Counted from the first letter of the stretch, positions 15,727 through 23,939 are shown. The stretch: 64,000 bases of DNA from Perlucidibaca sp. (GCA_023265995.1 JAHFSA010000008.1:62001-126000), one strand, 5' to 3'. Numbers and translations: made by a program. Notes: generated by a model not told the origin, from the sequence alone.

Positions 15727-16409
15727 CGATGCCACAACGCCTGACAATGGTTGGTGACATTGAGCGGCGAGATCATCACCACTTACCGCCCGATGCGCGG
15801 TGCTATTTCTGGGGCGACTACACGCCACATGAGCACACGAACGGTCTTAAGTGGCGTTACTCGCCGACAAATCAGCTCATCGCTAACTTCAAGAAGAAGA
15901 TGGACCGAATAGGCATGGGTGATTGGCATCACAAAGCGGATGCTACAGCGACTATTGCGACCGCCTTCTCAGGATTCTGGCGTTGGCCAGAGGTTGCACA
16001 ACAACACCGCGTCGCTTTGATCCCGATGCCACCCTCAAAGCAGAGGGACGACCCCATGTACGATCCGCGGATGCTGAATGTCCTGAGGGGAATCGCAACA
16101 AGAACTGGTCTGGCACTCGACATTCGGGACTGCTTGTCATCCGACGGTCGATATGCGGCAAGCCACGAGTCTGACGACAGGCCTACGCCTGATGAGCTGT
16201 ATGACTCCATGACTTTTGATGCGATAGCGGGTCGCCCTGGTGATCAGCCCCGAATGATTTTTTTGTTTGACGATATGCTGACTACGGGCGCCCACTATCT
16301 GGCTGCAACTCGGCATCTCGGTGAACACTTCCCTGGAGTGCCTATAGTGGGGAACTTTGTATCGAGGAGGGTTGTGCCCAATCCTTTTGAGGATCTCGAC
16401 GATCTTTAG
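15723..16409 (+). CDS. ComF-like phosphoribosyltransferase-fold protein
   Basis: A 228-residue protein with the PRPP-binding loop FLFDDMLTTGAH (residues 180-191) and an upstream VALIPMPPSK strand-loop, which together define a type I phosphoribosyltransferase fold. The N-terminus (DARCYFWGDYTPHEH) lacks the zinc-finger cysteines of housekeeping ComF. Translation is coupled to the dprA-like gene by an ATGA overlap, so the two proteins are probably made in equal amounts. The substrate is unknown. A frame-shifted Cys-rich module begins within 80 bases of the stop and may once have been fused to this protein, as it is to the ARH protein upstream. Confidence 0.75.
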   Translation: MTMPQRLTMVGDIERRDHHHLPPDARCYFWGDYTPHEHTNGLKWRYSPTNQLIANFKKKMDRIGMGDWHHKADATATIATAFSGFWRWPEVAQQHRVALIPMPPSKQRDDPMYDPRMLNVLRGIATRTGLALDIRDCLSSDGRYAASHESDDRPTPDELYDSMTFDAIAGRPGDQPRMIFLFDDMLTTGAHYLAATRHLGEHFPGVPIVGNFVSRRVVPNPFEDLDDL

Positions 16410-16483
16410 CGACACCGTCCAGAGCTGGCTCCGTTCATTCAGACGATCAACCCGGTATCGATAAGTGGACAACGGTCATCAGA

Positions 16484-16760
16484 CTCGACTGCCCAAGAGA
16501 CTGCGTCCACCATGCAGAAGGCTGCATGCTTGTCTATTCGGTACGGCAGATGAAATACATGAGACGGATGGATTCGACGTACAGAGAGAATTCGTATCGT
16601 TCGCTCAGACACATTCCGGCTGGCTTGGACCAGCACGCTAGACTGCCCCCCGATAGGCTCACCACCCCGCTACCACACACCGGCTGACAGCACTGAGTGC
16701 ACTGCAAACAAATGCCACCATACTCAGGCAGGACAGCTAATTCCGGTAACCCAGAAATGA
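16484..16760 (+). pseudogene. Frame-shifted Cys-rich module, homologous to the ARH C-terminus
   Basis: The first frame reads LDCPRDCVHHAEGCML...VRQMKYMRRM up to about 16590. A one-base shift there moves the matching sequence into the next frame, RIVRSDTFR...STECTANKCHH...IPVTQK, ending at TGA 16758-16760. Each half aligns with residues 338-427 of the ARH protein. No start codon with a ribosome site is evident, so it was either a small separate gene or the tail of the upstream phosphoribosyltransferase. The 16410-16787 gap holds this remnant and the terminator. Confidence 0.6.
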
Positions 16761-16790
16761 AAAAGGGGCGATTCGCCCCTTTCTTCTTTA
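16761..16790. terminator. Bidirectional Rho-independent terminator
   Basis: AAAGGGGCG-ATT-CGCCCCTTT (16762-16782) is a 9-bp stem flanked by A-rich and T-rich sequence on both sides. It lies between the rightward dprA operon and the leftward AlpA gene and would stop both. Confidence 0.8.
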
Positions 16791-16982
16791 TGACTGACAG
16801 ACGAGAGCATTCCCCCTCATCCAATCAATCACTTCATCAACTTTGTAGAGCACTCTTCGTCCAATTCTATGATGTGGCAAACCTGCCTTTCGATGACGAT
16901 AGAGTGTGGTTCGCGACACACCAACCTTCCCTTCTAATTTTTTCTCACAAACAAGGCTCTCAATATTTCGATAGGCTTCCAT
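16788..16982 (-). CDS. AlpA-like helix-turn-helix regulator/excisionase
   Basis: A 64-residue protein with a MerR-like winged HTH of the AlpA/Xis type: VGVSRTTLYRHRKAGLPHH followed by IGRRVLYKVDEVIDWM. Such proteins bend DNA at att sites and control integrase or excision genes of islands. A clean GGAG lies before the ATG. Low-GC sequence precedes it. It is the intact version of the broken gene at 14465-14575. Its likely targets are the island att site, the integrase promoter, or the palindromes in the cluster. Confidence 0.8.
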   Translation of the reverse strand: MEAYRNIESLVCEKKLEGKVGVSRTTLYRHRKAGLPHHRIGRRVLYKVDEVIDWMRGNALVCQS

Positions 16983-17045
16983 TTTAATCTCCAGAGGAGA
17001 TCAATTTATACCACACAGCACAGTTTAAGTCAAGTTGCAAAACAT

Positions 17046-17828
17046 TTATCTGTTAATGCGATAAGCCATCGTAAAGTCGGAAGTTGCATCGATGACCTCG
17101 AAAAGGAATGAAGCAAAACGCGTCATTGCCTCAGAGCTCAAGCGACCATCCACGCAGTACACATCCCGCCTCACTTCGACCATAACCGAGAACACATTGT
17201 CACTCACGCCCCAATGTTTCCCTGAGACGAGTGAGCCCGCAAACGGTGTATTCAATGCCACCTCACCATAGTGATGAGCCGCCACATCGAGCACGCATCT
17301 CACAAGCGCATCAGGGGTATGGGAGTTGTCAGTACCTATACAAACTTCAGGCCGCTTCAGTCGAGCGTCTTCATACGGTAATGGCTCCTTCGGGAACGAG
17401 TGACAGTCGATAATGCAGCATGCACCGAACCGATGTAGCACTCGATCAACCGCCTCATTGAGACGCTGGTGATGCGGTCGGTAATAGGTCTCGAAAAGAG
17501 CATTTTGCTCATCCGCACTAAGCTCGCGCCTCAAAGGCTCACCGCTAGAGGTCAGCATATAAAACATGCCCATGCCGAGCTCCGACATGGGCTCCGCATC
17601 ATCCACAGGAATACGCTCAACATCCGTCACCAGCCTGCTGGCATAGGCAATCACCCTCTCCATTGATATTTCATCAGGTACCTGGAAGAGCTCATCAGTG
17701 AACCAATCTGTCATTAGCTCAATTTCACGCTGAAGCAGATCATCGCCCAACACGAACTGATCCCTTAGACCAGCAGGAATGAACGTACTCGCATGTGGGA
17801 TGTGGAAAACGATCGGTACAACTCTCAA
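17046..17828 (-). CDS. N-formylglutamate amidohydrolase family protein
   Basis: A 260-residue member of the N-formylglutamate amidohydrolase (HutG-type) family, zinc hydrolases related to M14 carboxypeptidases. The motifs FHIPHAS near the N-terminus, ERIPVDD, CCIIDCHSFP and VCIGTDNSHTP are in family order and include the metal-binding His and Glu/Asp residues. The start is TTG, overlapping the integrase stop (TTGA), so it is translationally coupled to the recombinase. No histidine-degradation genes are nearby, so a catabolic role is doubtful here. It may be a repurposed cargo enzyme. Confidence 0.75.
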   Translation of the reverse strand: MRVVPIVFHIPHASTFIPAGLRDQFVLGDDLLQREIELMTDWFTDELFQVPDEISMERVIAYASRLVTDVERIPVDDAEPMSELGMGMFYMLTSSGEPLRRELSADEQNALFETYYRPHHQRLNEAVDRVLHRFGACCIIDCHSFPKEPLPYEDARLKRPEVCIGTDNSHTPDALVRCVLDVAAHHYGEVALNTPFAGSLVSGKHWGVSDNVFSVMVEVRRDVYCVDGRLSSEAMTRFASFLFEVIDATSDFTMAYRINR

Positions 17829-19003
17829 GAGACTGCTCCAGAAAACATAGGGCTTATGTTGTCGATGAAGTTTTCTGAATCAAACTTCAGGTAGAAGCTC
17901 TCAATCATCTGCATAGACGTGCCAGCGTACTTCGCAACCTCCATCGGAGAGCGTTGCTTGATTGCGTTAGTGATCCAGGCATGACGCAACGAGTAGAGAA
18001 CGAACTCGTCATCAACTCCCGCCCGCTCCCTAGCTTTTCTGAACCACTTGCTCATCTGACAGCTATCGATTGGCTTACTTCCCTCACCAAAAATGTAGCT
18101 TTCTTGGCACTTACCTTTTGAGCAGGACTGGAGCAGATCCATCGCCTTAACAGACACTTTTATTGTGCGGCGCCCCGTTTTGGTGTCCTCAGGGATGCGA
18201 ACAATGCGACTACTGGGATCAATATCCTGAACCTGTAGCTTGAGAGGCTCACCTGGTCGCATGCCAGTCTCGGCAAGGAACAACATCAGATCCTTGAGGA
18301 CGCCCGCGCTTTGTGAATAGACCGCTTCAAACTCTGCCAGGGTCGGAATGTAGGAGCGACTACGGGATACACCCGAGTACTTCTTGATCTGAGCCCAGGC
18401 GTCATCCGCAATGAGCAACTTGTTGCTATGTGCCCAGTTCAGAATCGCTTTGAGCTGAGCGAGGCCTCGATTGGCACTCGCACAAGCACTCGTGTGCTTA
18501 TCAGTACCTGCTCGAAGATCAGACGCGACATGCCCAGCAAGCCACGTTTCGATATCAATCCGATTAAGCTGGCTCGCAGACACGCCTCCAAGCGGCTTCC
18601 TGTCGATATGGCACCTGATAAAGCTCTCTATACGCCGGGTCTTATCAGGCTGAGTCGCATGCAGACGCTTTTTCTCTGATAGATATGCTGAGGCCAAAGC
18701 ACTCACGTCTTTTCTTGGAAGTCCGTACCCGGAAGACAACCGCTCATGATGTGCCCGAGCGTATTCACACGCCTGATCAAACTTAGTGTCCTTGGACGGC
18801 ACACTGACAAAGATCTCGGGGGGAACTTTTTCGGCGACATAACGGCCGGACACGCCAACACGTAGATGCCAACTACCCTCTCCATGAGAGACAGGCACTG
18901 AGTAGCCAACAGCAAGACCATTGGAGATGACACACCAATAGGGGTTTTTCTGATACGGAAGTTGTGCGCGTGCAGTTTTCGTTTTGATGTTGTGAGTGGC
19001 CAA
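17825..19003 (-). CDS. Tyrosine-recombinase integrase of the island
   Basis: Site-specific recombinase. An N-terminal arm-binding region (THNIKTKTARAQLPY) is followed by a core-binding domain (about 95-215) and a catalytic domain with the box I Arg in ETGMRPGE, YSLRHAW for the box II Arg-His, and the Tyr nucleophile in MIESFYLKF. Start choice: the TTG at 19003 begins at the family-like N-terminus and follows AGGA closely; an upstream TTG at 19039 would add twelve residues. It lies next to a tRNA-Arg 3' fragment and the candidate arm sites at 19078-19314, so it is very likely the enzyme that inserted the island. Confidence 0.9.
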   Translation of the reverse strand: MATHNIKTKTARAQLPYQKNPYWCVISNGLAVGYSVPVSHGEGSWHLRVGVSGRYVAEKVPPEIFVSVPSKDTKFDQACEYARAHHERLSSGYGLPRKDVSALASAYLSEKKRLHATQPDKTRRIESFIRCHIDRKPLGGVSASQLNRIDIETWLAGHVASDLRAGTDKHTSACASANRGLAQLKAILNWAHSNKLLIADDAWAQIKKYSGVSRSRSYIPTLAEFEAVYSQSAGVLKDLMLFLAETGMRPGEPLKLQVQDIDPSSRIVRIPEDTKTGRRTIKVSVKAMDLLQSCSKGKCQESYIFGEGSKPIDSCQMSKWFRKARERAGVDDEFVLYSLRHAWITNAIKQRSPMEVAKYAGTSMQMIESFYLKFDSENFIDNISPMFSGAVS

Positions 19004-19077
19004 GAGTCCTCTGGAGTCGTAGTCAAGCTCTCCTAACAACTATGCTAGTGAGCACAAGACCAACCCGCAAAAACTCC

Positions 19078-19314
19078 GTTGGTGCAGTTTGTTTCACAAC
19101 GCACAATGGCTCTGACTTTTGAGGCTCGGACAGGAAAGATGAAGCATCATCGCATCGTGCTGCAAAGAGAGATCGACACACCGCTGACTGTAGCTCTTCC
19201 TTAGATTTTCCTTAGAGTACCTGCGGAAGCGCTCAGCAACCGCGTGAAACAAACAATAGGCACTAATTAGAAAATCATGATGTTAGCTGGTTGCACTATG
19301 TTTCACGGCGCACA
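19078..19314. repeat. Candidate integrase arm-type sites
   Basis: Two imperfect direct repeats, both containing GTTTCAC followed by a GCGCACA-like or CGCACA sequence, lie at 19078-19105 and 19286-19314. An inverted copy (GCGTGAAACAAAC) lies at 19242-19254 and a TTCCTTAGA/TTTCCTTAGAG tandem at 19197-19217. Position between the integrase start and the tRNA scar fits arm-binding sites of a P4-like or lambda-like attP. Nothing coding is seen in 19040-19440. Confidence 0.4.
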
Positions 19315-19342
19315 GAAATTGCTCAGTAAATATGCAGAATTT

Positions 19343-19389
19343 CCCTCCTAAGGGGCAGGTCGGACGTTCGAATCGTCTCCAGGGCACCA
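19343..19389 (+). repeat. 3' half of tRNA-Arg(CCT): island attachment scar
   Basis: From the anticodon loop CTCCTAA (19345-19351, anticodon CCT) onward the sequence is a normal tRNA: variable loop, T-arm GGACG-TTCGAAT-CGTCT, acceptor strand CCAGGGC, discriminator A and encoded CCA (19387-19389). The sequence 5' of the anticodon loop does not pair with it, so this is a partial copy and not a working tRNA. Tyrosine integrases typically leave such a duplicated tRNA 3' end. With its 3' end pointing right, the intact gene should lie at the far left end of the island, outside this window. Confidence 0.8.
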
Positions 19390-19440
19390 TATCATGTTGA
19401 TTTATATATTAATTATATGAGTCAACCACGCAGCCACGCA

Positions 19441-21060
19441 TCACTGCCGCTCCGGCGCGATCAGATGGGAAACCCTGGGCGGCTCGTCGCCGACATGAAA
19501 GACACGGGCCCTCTCCTGCATGTCCTGATCAGCATGCGTGACCCGCTCATGCTGACGCAAATGCTCCAGCCATGAAGAAACCAGGAAGTACTCCAGATAG
19601 CGTCCCGGCTGCTCGACATCCTCGAACAAGCCCCAGGCATAGGCTCCATCACGACGCCGCTGCCGGCTCATCTCATCCATGACGGCCGTAAACTCCGACG
19701 CGGAATGCAGCTCGATCCGATACTCGATGGTAATCATGACCGGTCCCCGGTCATGTCGTTGCTCATCAGCCGCGACCGGCGCAGGCCAGTGCATGGAGGG
19801 CGCAAGATTCAGCGGCCCACCCTGGTGCAGCTTGTGACGCCAGGTCAGAGGAATGAACAGCACGGCACCTGCTGCCGCCAGCAACAATGCTGCGGGAATA
19901 CCCAGCACGCCGGCCGTCTGCCCCCAGACCATGCTGCCGATGGTCTGGGCACCAAAAAACACGGTGACGAAAATCGACAAGCCGCGCGCGCGTACCCAGT
20001 CCGGCAGCGCCACCTGGGCTGACACATTCAGACTGGTCAATACCGCGATCCATGACAACCCCGCGAGCATGCAGGCCAGCCCTGCCACAACAGGCAGGCG
20101 CATGAGCGCCAGACAAGACATGGACAGCGCCGTACCCAGGGTTCCGGCCGCCACCACGCCATCGGCACCCAGTCTGGCGCGCAGCCACGACAGACAGAAT
20201 GCCCCACCGACGGCGCCCAGCCCGACACAGGTCAGCAACAGGCCATAAAGCTCGACCCCACCGGTGAGGATGTCCCTGGCAATCAGCGGCAACGTGGCCC
20301 AATAGGCGCTGGCAAAGATGAAGAAGCCCACCGCTCGTATCAGCGTGGCTTTCAGGGGCCGGCTGTGCCATGCATAGCGGAGGCCGCTACGCATGGCTCC
20401 GATCAGGTCCTCTGTCGGCAAGCGTCGCTGCGCCTGTACCGGCTGCCGCCACCACAGCAGGGCTGCGACAATCAGCAGGTAGCTGCCTGCATTGATCAGA
20501 AAAGGTGCAGCCACGCCAAAGGCGGTAATCATCACGCCCGCCAGCGCCGGACCTGTGGCGCGACTGATGTTGATGCCGACACTGTTGCTGGCCACGGCCT
20601 GCTGCAGGACATGTCTGGGCACCAGGCTGGGCACAATAGCCTGCCAGGCAGGAGCCGAGAGTGCCGCGCCCATGCCCATGACAAATGTGAACAGCAGCAG
20701 CACAAGCGGCGTGGCATGACCCGACGCCACCACAATGCCCAGGCCGGCGGCCACCAGCGCCAGCACGACCTGCACGCTCAACAGCATGCGCCGACGATCC
20801 ACCATGTCTGCCAGAGCACCCGCCGGCAGAGCCAGCAGGAAGATCGGCAAACTGGTGGCCACCTGCACCAACGCGACCCAAAGCGGCGATGGCGCAAGCG
20901 AGGTCATCAACCAGCCGGCCCCCACGTCATGCATCCAGGTGCCTGTATTCGACAGTACCGTGGCCAGCCAGAGCACCGTGAAGGCGGGATAGGCAAAGGC
21001 TGCCAGCGGCGAACTGTCAGGAGCCGATCCGGGTGGGGCTGATGACATGTCACCGCTCAT
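19441..21060 (-). CDS. MFS exporter with C-terminal ABM-like domain
   Basis: A 539-residue protein. Residues about 20-420 form a twelve-helix major-facilitator transporter of the EntS-like MFS_3 group, with the loop motif GALADMVDRRR after helix 2. The last about 95 residues (from MITIEYRIEL) form a soluble ferredoxin-like domain resembling antibiotic-biosynthesis monooxygenases. It is the last gene of a run starting with the YcaC-like hydrolase, nine bases after the amidohydrolase, and is probably co-transcribed. It is the first gene to the right of the island scar. The substrate is unknown. Confidence 0.85.
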   Translation of the reverse strand: MSGDMSSAPPGSAPDSSPLAAFAYPAFTVLWLATVLSNTGTWMHDVGAGWLMTSLAPSPLWVALVQVATSLPIFLLALPAGALADMVDRRRMLLSVQVVLALVAAGLGIVVASGHATPLVLLLFTFVMGMGAALSAPAWQAIVPSLVPRHVLQQAVASNSVGINISRATGPALAGVMITAFGVAAPFLINAGSYLLIVAALLWWRQPVQAQRRLPTEDLIGAMRSGLRYAWHSRPLKATLIRAVGFFIFASAYWATLPLIARDILTGGVELYGLLLTCVGLGAVGGAFCLSWLRARLGADGVVAAGTLGTALSMSCLALMRLPVVAGLACMLAGLSWIAVLTSLNVSAQVALPDWVRARGLSIFVTVFFGAQTIGSMVWGQTAGVLGIPAALLLAAAGAVLFIPLTWRHKLHQGGPLNLAPSMHWPAPVAADEQRHDRGPVMITIEYRIELHSASEFTAVMDEMSRQRRRDGAYAWGLFEDVEQPGRYLEYFLVSSWLEHLRQHERVTHADQDMQERARVFHVGDEPPRVSHLIAPERQ

Positions 21061-21069
21061 GACTGCTGC

Positions 21070-23034
21070 TTAGAAAGCAAAGCAGGAGCAGCCCAGGGCT
21101 CCCCAGAACGACGACTTGTCCTGATCACGCACCGGCACTGCAGATGCCCAGGAGTGGGCATGGCCATGCATGCCGCAACTCGATGCGCAGGAGCATGCCG
21201 ATGCCATGGCCATGGCCCGGGTCGCCGATGCCGGACGCTTCTCCGATTTCCGCCAGTGTCCGCCATAGGCCTTGACCGGCGACCAGTCCGGAGATGGTGC
21301 CGGCGCTCCGGGATCCTGCCCGCGGAACTCCGCCGCCGCGTAGACGATCTTGCCGCCCATGACGGTCATGACCGACTCGATATGCTGAATGTCCTCGCCC
21401 GCCACCTGGAAGTAGTCATCCGACAGCACGCAGAGGTCGGCATATTCGCCTATGGTCAAGGCACCCTTCACGTCGGACTCGCCCGACAACCAGGCCGAGC
21501 CCTTGGTCCACAGGCGCAGTGCGGTTTCGCGATCGAGCAGGTTGCGCTCCGGTGCCAGATTGAGCCCCCCCAGGGTCTTGCCCTGGGTCAACCAGTACAG
21601 GCAGACCCAGGGGTTGTAGGAGGAGACGCGCGTGGCATCGGTGCCGGCCCCCACCGGAACACCGATCTCCAGCATCTTCTTGACCGGCGGAGTTGCCTCC
21701 GCCGCCTTCGCGCCGAAGCGCTCGACGAAGTATTCACCCTGGAAAGCCATGCGATGCTGAATGGCGATACCACCACCCAGCGCCTTGATACGCTCGATAT
21801 TGCGCTCGCTCACGGTCTCGGCGTGGTCGATGATGAAGCGCGATGTGAATGGCTTGCGGCCGTTGACGCGCTCGAAAACGCCCAGGAAGCGGTCAATGCT
21901 TTCGTCATAGGTCGCATGGATGCGGAAGGGCCAGCCCTTCTCGGCCAGCAGCTCGACTATCGGCTCCAGCTCCTTTTCCATGGCCGGTGCCAGCTCGGGG
22001 CGAGGTTCCAGGAAGTTCTCGAAATCCGCAGCAGACCACGTCAGATTTTCGCCAGCACCATTCATGCGCAACCGGGAGTCACCGGCATAGGGTGTGGTCA
22101 TCTCTGTCCAGCGCTGGTAGCTGTCCAGTTCTTCCCCTGCCTTCTGCGCGAACAGGTTGTAGGCCACGCGCACCGTCATCTGCTCGTCCTTGTGCAGACG
22201 CTGTATCACCGCGTAATCCTCGGGATAGTTCTGGCCGCCACCGCCGGCATCAATGACCGAGGTGATGCCGAGGCGATTCAACTCGCGCATGAAATGGCGG
22301 GTGGAGTTCACCTGATCATCCAGCTCCAGCTTGGGGGCTCGACCCAGGGTGGAATAGAGGATCATGGCCGATGGCTTGGCGACCAGCAGTCCCGTGGGCT
22401 CACCACGCACATCCCGCTCGATGACGCCGCCCGGAGGATTGGGTGTGTTCTTGTCGAACCCCAGGGTGCGCAATGCCGCCTTGTTGAGCAGGGCGCGTCC
22501 GTAAAGATGCAGGATGAAGACCGGGGTCTCCGGCGCCGCCGCATTGATCTCGTCCAGCGTGGGCATGCGGCGCTCGGCGAACTGGAACTCCGACCAGCCA
22601 CCTACCACACGCACCCATTGCGGGGCCGGAGTACGTAACGCCTGCTCCTTGAGCAGACGCAATGCCTCCGCCACCGAGGGCACACCCTCCCAGCGCAGCT
22701 CCATGTTGTAGTTGAGGCCGCCACGGATCAGATGGGTATGACTGTCATTCAGGCCGGGGATGACGCGACGTCCCTTGAGGTCGACGATTTCCGTCTTCGC
22801 GCCGGCCAGCGGCATGATCTCTGATTTGCGGCCAAGCGCCATGATGCGGCCGGCGCTCAGAGCGATGGCCTCGACCTCGGGCTGTGATCTGTCGAGTGTC
22901 GTGATGCGTCCATTGGTCAGAATGATATCCGGGCTGGCCATGGCATTCTCCTTGATGAGTCTATGGCAACCGGTCAGACCGAGCAGGCCGGCGGCGACAG
23001 CAGATGAAACGAGGTCGCGGCGGGAAATGCTCAT
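21070..23034 (-). CDS. Tat-exported amidohydrolase (YtcJ-like)
   Basis: A 654-residue metal-dependent amidohydrolase_3 family enzyme. The N-terminus SRRDLVSSAVAAGLLGLTGC combines a twin-arginine motif with a lipobox-like LTGC, so it is probably exported folded and possibly lipid-anchored. The metal-binding HTHL follows VIPGLNDS. Later motifs include RIHATYDES, IIDHAETVS and GAGTDATR. The C-terminal 50 residues are Cys/His-rich (CSCASSCGMHGHAH, GCSCFAF), a tail I believe occurs in relatives of this enzyme. It sits between the YcaC-like hydrolase and the MFS gene. The substrate is not predictable. Confidence 0.85.
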   Translation of the reverse strand: MSISRRDLVSSAVAAGLLGLTGCHRLIKENAMASPDIILTNGRITTLDRSQPEVEAIALSAGRIMALGRKSEIMPLAGAKTEIVDLKGRRVIPGLNDSHTHLIRGGLNYNMELRWEGVPSVAEALRLLKEQALRTPAPQWVRVVGGWSEFQFAERRMPTLDEINAAAPETPVFILHLYGRALLNKAALRTLGFDKNTPNPPGGVIERDVRGEPTGLLVAKPSAMILYSTLGRAPKLELDDQVNSTRHFMRELNRLGITSVIDAGGGGQNYPEDYAVIQRLHKDEQMTVRVAYNLFAQKAGEELDSYQRWTEMTTPYAGDSRLRMNGAGENLTWSAADFENFLEPRPELAPAMEKELEPIVELLAEKGWPFRIHATYDESIDRFLGVFERVNGRKPFTSRFIIDHAETVSERNIERIKALGGGIAIQHRMAFQGEYFVERFGAKAAEATPPVKKMLEIGVPVGAGTDATRVSSYNPWVCLYWLTQGKTLGGLNLAPERNLLDRETALRLWTKGSAWLSGESDVKGALTIGEYADLCVLSDDYFQVAGEDIQHIESVMTVMGGKIVYAAAEFRGQDPGAPAPSPDWSPVKAYGGHWRKSEKRPASATRAMAMASACSCASSCGMHGHAHSWASAVPVRDQDKSSFWGALGCSCFAF

Positions 23035-23105
23035 GGCAGGACTCCAGGCCAGTGCGACAGGAAAGGCCGGGTGCGCGATGCCGCACCCGGCAATATCGGT
23101 CGACC

Positions 23106-23792
23106 TTACCTGGCAGGTACCGGAGCGATCACTTCATGAGCGCCCTGGGCACGCTCAGGGGCCTTGTGCACCATGGTGTAGGCATAGTCGACGCCCATGC
23201 CGTAAGCACCGGAATGCTCCTGGACCAGCTTGATGACGGCATCGTAGGTTTCGCGATGAGCCCAGTCGCGCTGCCACTCCAGCAAGACCTGCTGCCAGGT
23301 CATGGGTACCACGCCGGCCTGGATCATGCGCTGCATGGCATAGTCATGAGCATCCTTGGACGTGCCGCCCGAAGCATCAGCCACCATGTAGATTTCGTAA
23401 CCACCCTCCAGCATGGCGCTGAGAGCGAAGGTGTTGTTGCAGACCTCGGTCCACAACCCGGAAACGATGACCTTCTTGCGGCCGTTGGCGGCCAGCGCGT
23501 CACGAACCTTCTGGTCATCCCAGGAGTTCATGGAGGTACGCTCCAGCAGCTTCTGGCCGGGGAACACATCCAGCAGTTCCGGGTAGGTGTGGCCGGAGAA
23601 GCTTTCCGTTTCGACCGTGGTGATGATGGTCGGGACATTGAAGATCCTGGCCGCCTTGGCAAGTCCGACCGTGTTGTTCTTCAGTGTCTGGCGATCGATG
23701 GACTGAACGCCAAAGGCCATCTGCGGCTGATGATCGATGAAGATCAGCTGGCTGTTCTGCGGGGTAAGTACTTCCAGTTTCGGGTTGGTCAT
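23106..23792 (-). CDS. YcaC-like isochorismatase-family hydrolase
   Basis: A 228-residue cysteine hydrolase. Asp in LIFIDHQPQM and Cys in GLWTEVCNN supply two members of the Asp-Lys-Cys triad, and ETESFSGHTYPELLD is typical of the YcaC branch, whose substrate is unknown. The ATG at 23792 is chosen over upstream in-frame codons because GGAG lies 6 bases before it. A 7-9-7 inverted repeat matching one at the lysR promoter lies about 120 bases upstream (23915-23937), making this the likely first gene of a LysR-controlled operon with the amidohydrolase and MFS genes. Confidence 0.88.
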   Translation of the reverse strand: MTNPKLEVLTPQNSQLIFIDHQPQMAFGVQSIDRQTLKNNTVGLAKAARIFNVPTIITTVETESFSGHTYPELLDVFPGQKLLERTSMNSWDDQKVRDALAANGRKKVIVSGLWTEVCNNTFALSAMLEGGYEIYMVADASGGTSKDAHDYAMQRMIQAGVVPMTWQQVLLEWQRDWAHRETYDAVIKLVQEHSGAYGMGVDYAYTMVHKAPERAQGAHEVIAPVPAR

Positions 23793-23914
23793 GCGAGGCT
23801 CCGGGCGGCAATGGACATCCCTGGGCGGTGGGCATCTACGCGCCCTGCTCGCATCAGGTGGGTCGATTATTGGCAAGCGCTCGCGAACTCAGCAACGATG
23901 TGTTCGGCATCCAG

Positions 23915-23937
23915 ACTGTCTCCACACAGGAGACAGT
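23915..23937. promoter_or_regulatory. LysR-type operator upstream of the ycaC-like operon
   Basis: ACTGTCT-N9-AGACAGT, identical in arms and spacing to the site at 24855-24877. It lies just beyond the lysR stop codon and upstream of the ycaC-like gene. The internal T-N11-A geometry fits LysR-family regulators. Confidence 0.6.
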
Positions 23938-23939
23938 GA

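Larger units (their letters stand above)
16478..16960. repeat. Diverged direct repeat, copy B (Cys module plus AlpA gene)
   Basis: Counterpart of 14148-14590. Here the AlpA-like gene and the terminator are intact while the Cys-rich module is frame-shifted, the reverse of the damage in copy A. The two copies are therefore an old duplication that decayed in complementary ways, not a recent one. Confidence 0.65.

Noticed and set aside
19312-19389. A complete tRNA at the island edge
   Set aside because: GCTCAGT at 19321 resembles a D-arm, but the D-stem, anticodon stem and 5' acceptor strand do not pair with the 3' half, so only a fragment is present.
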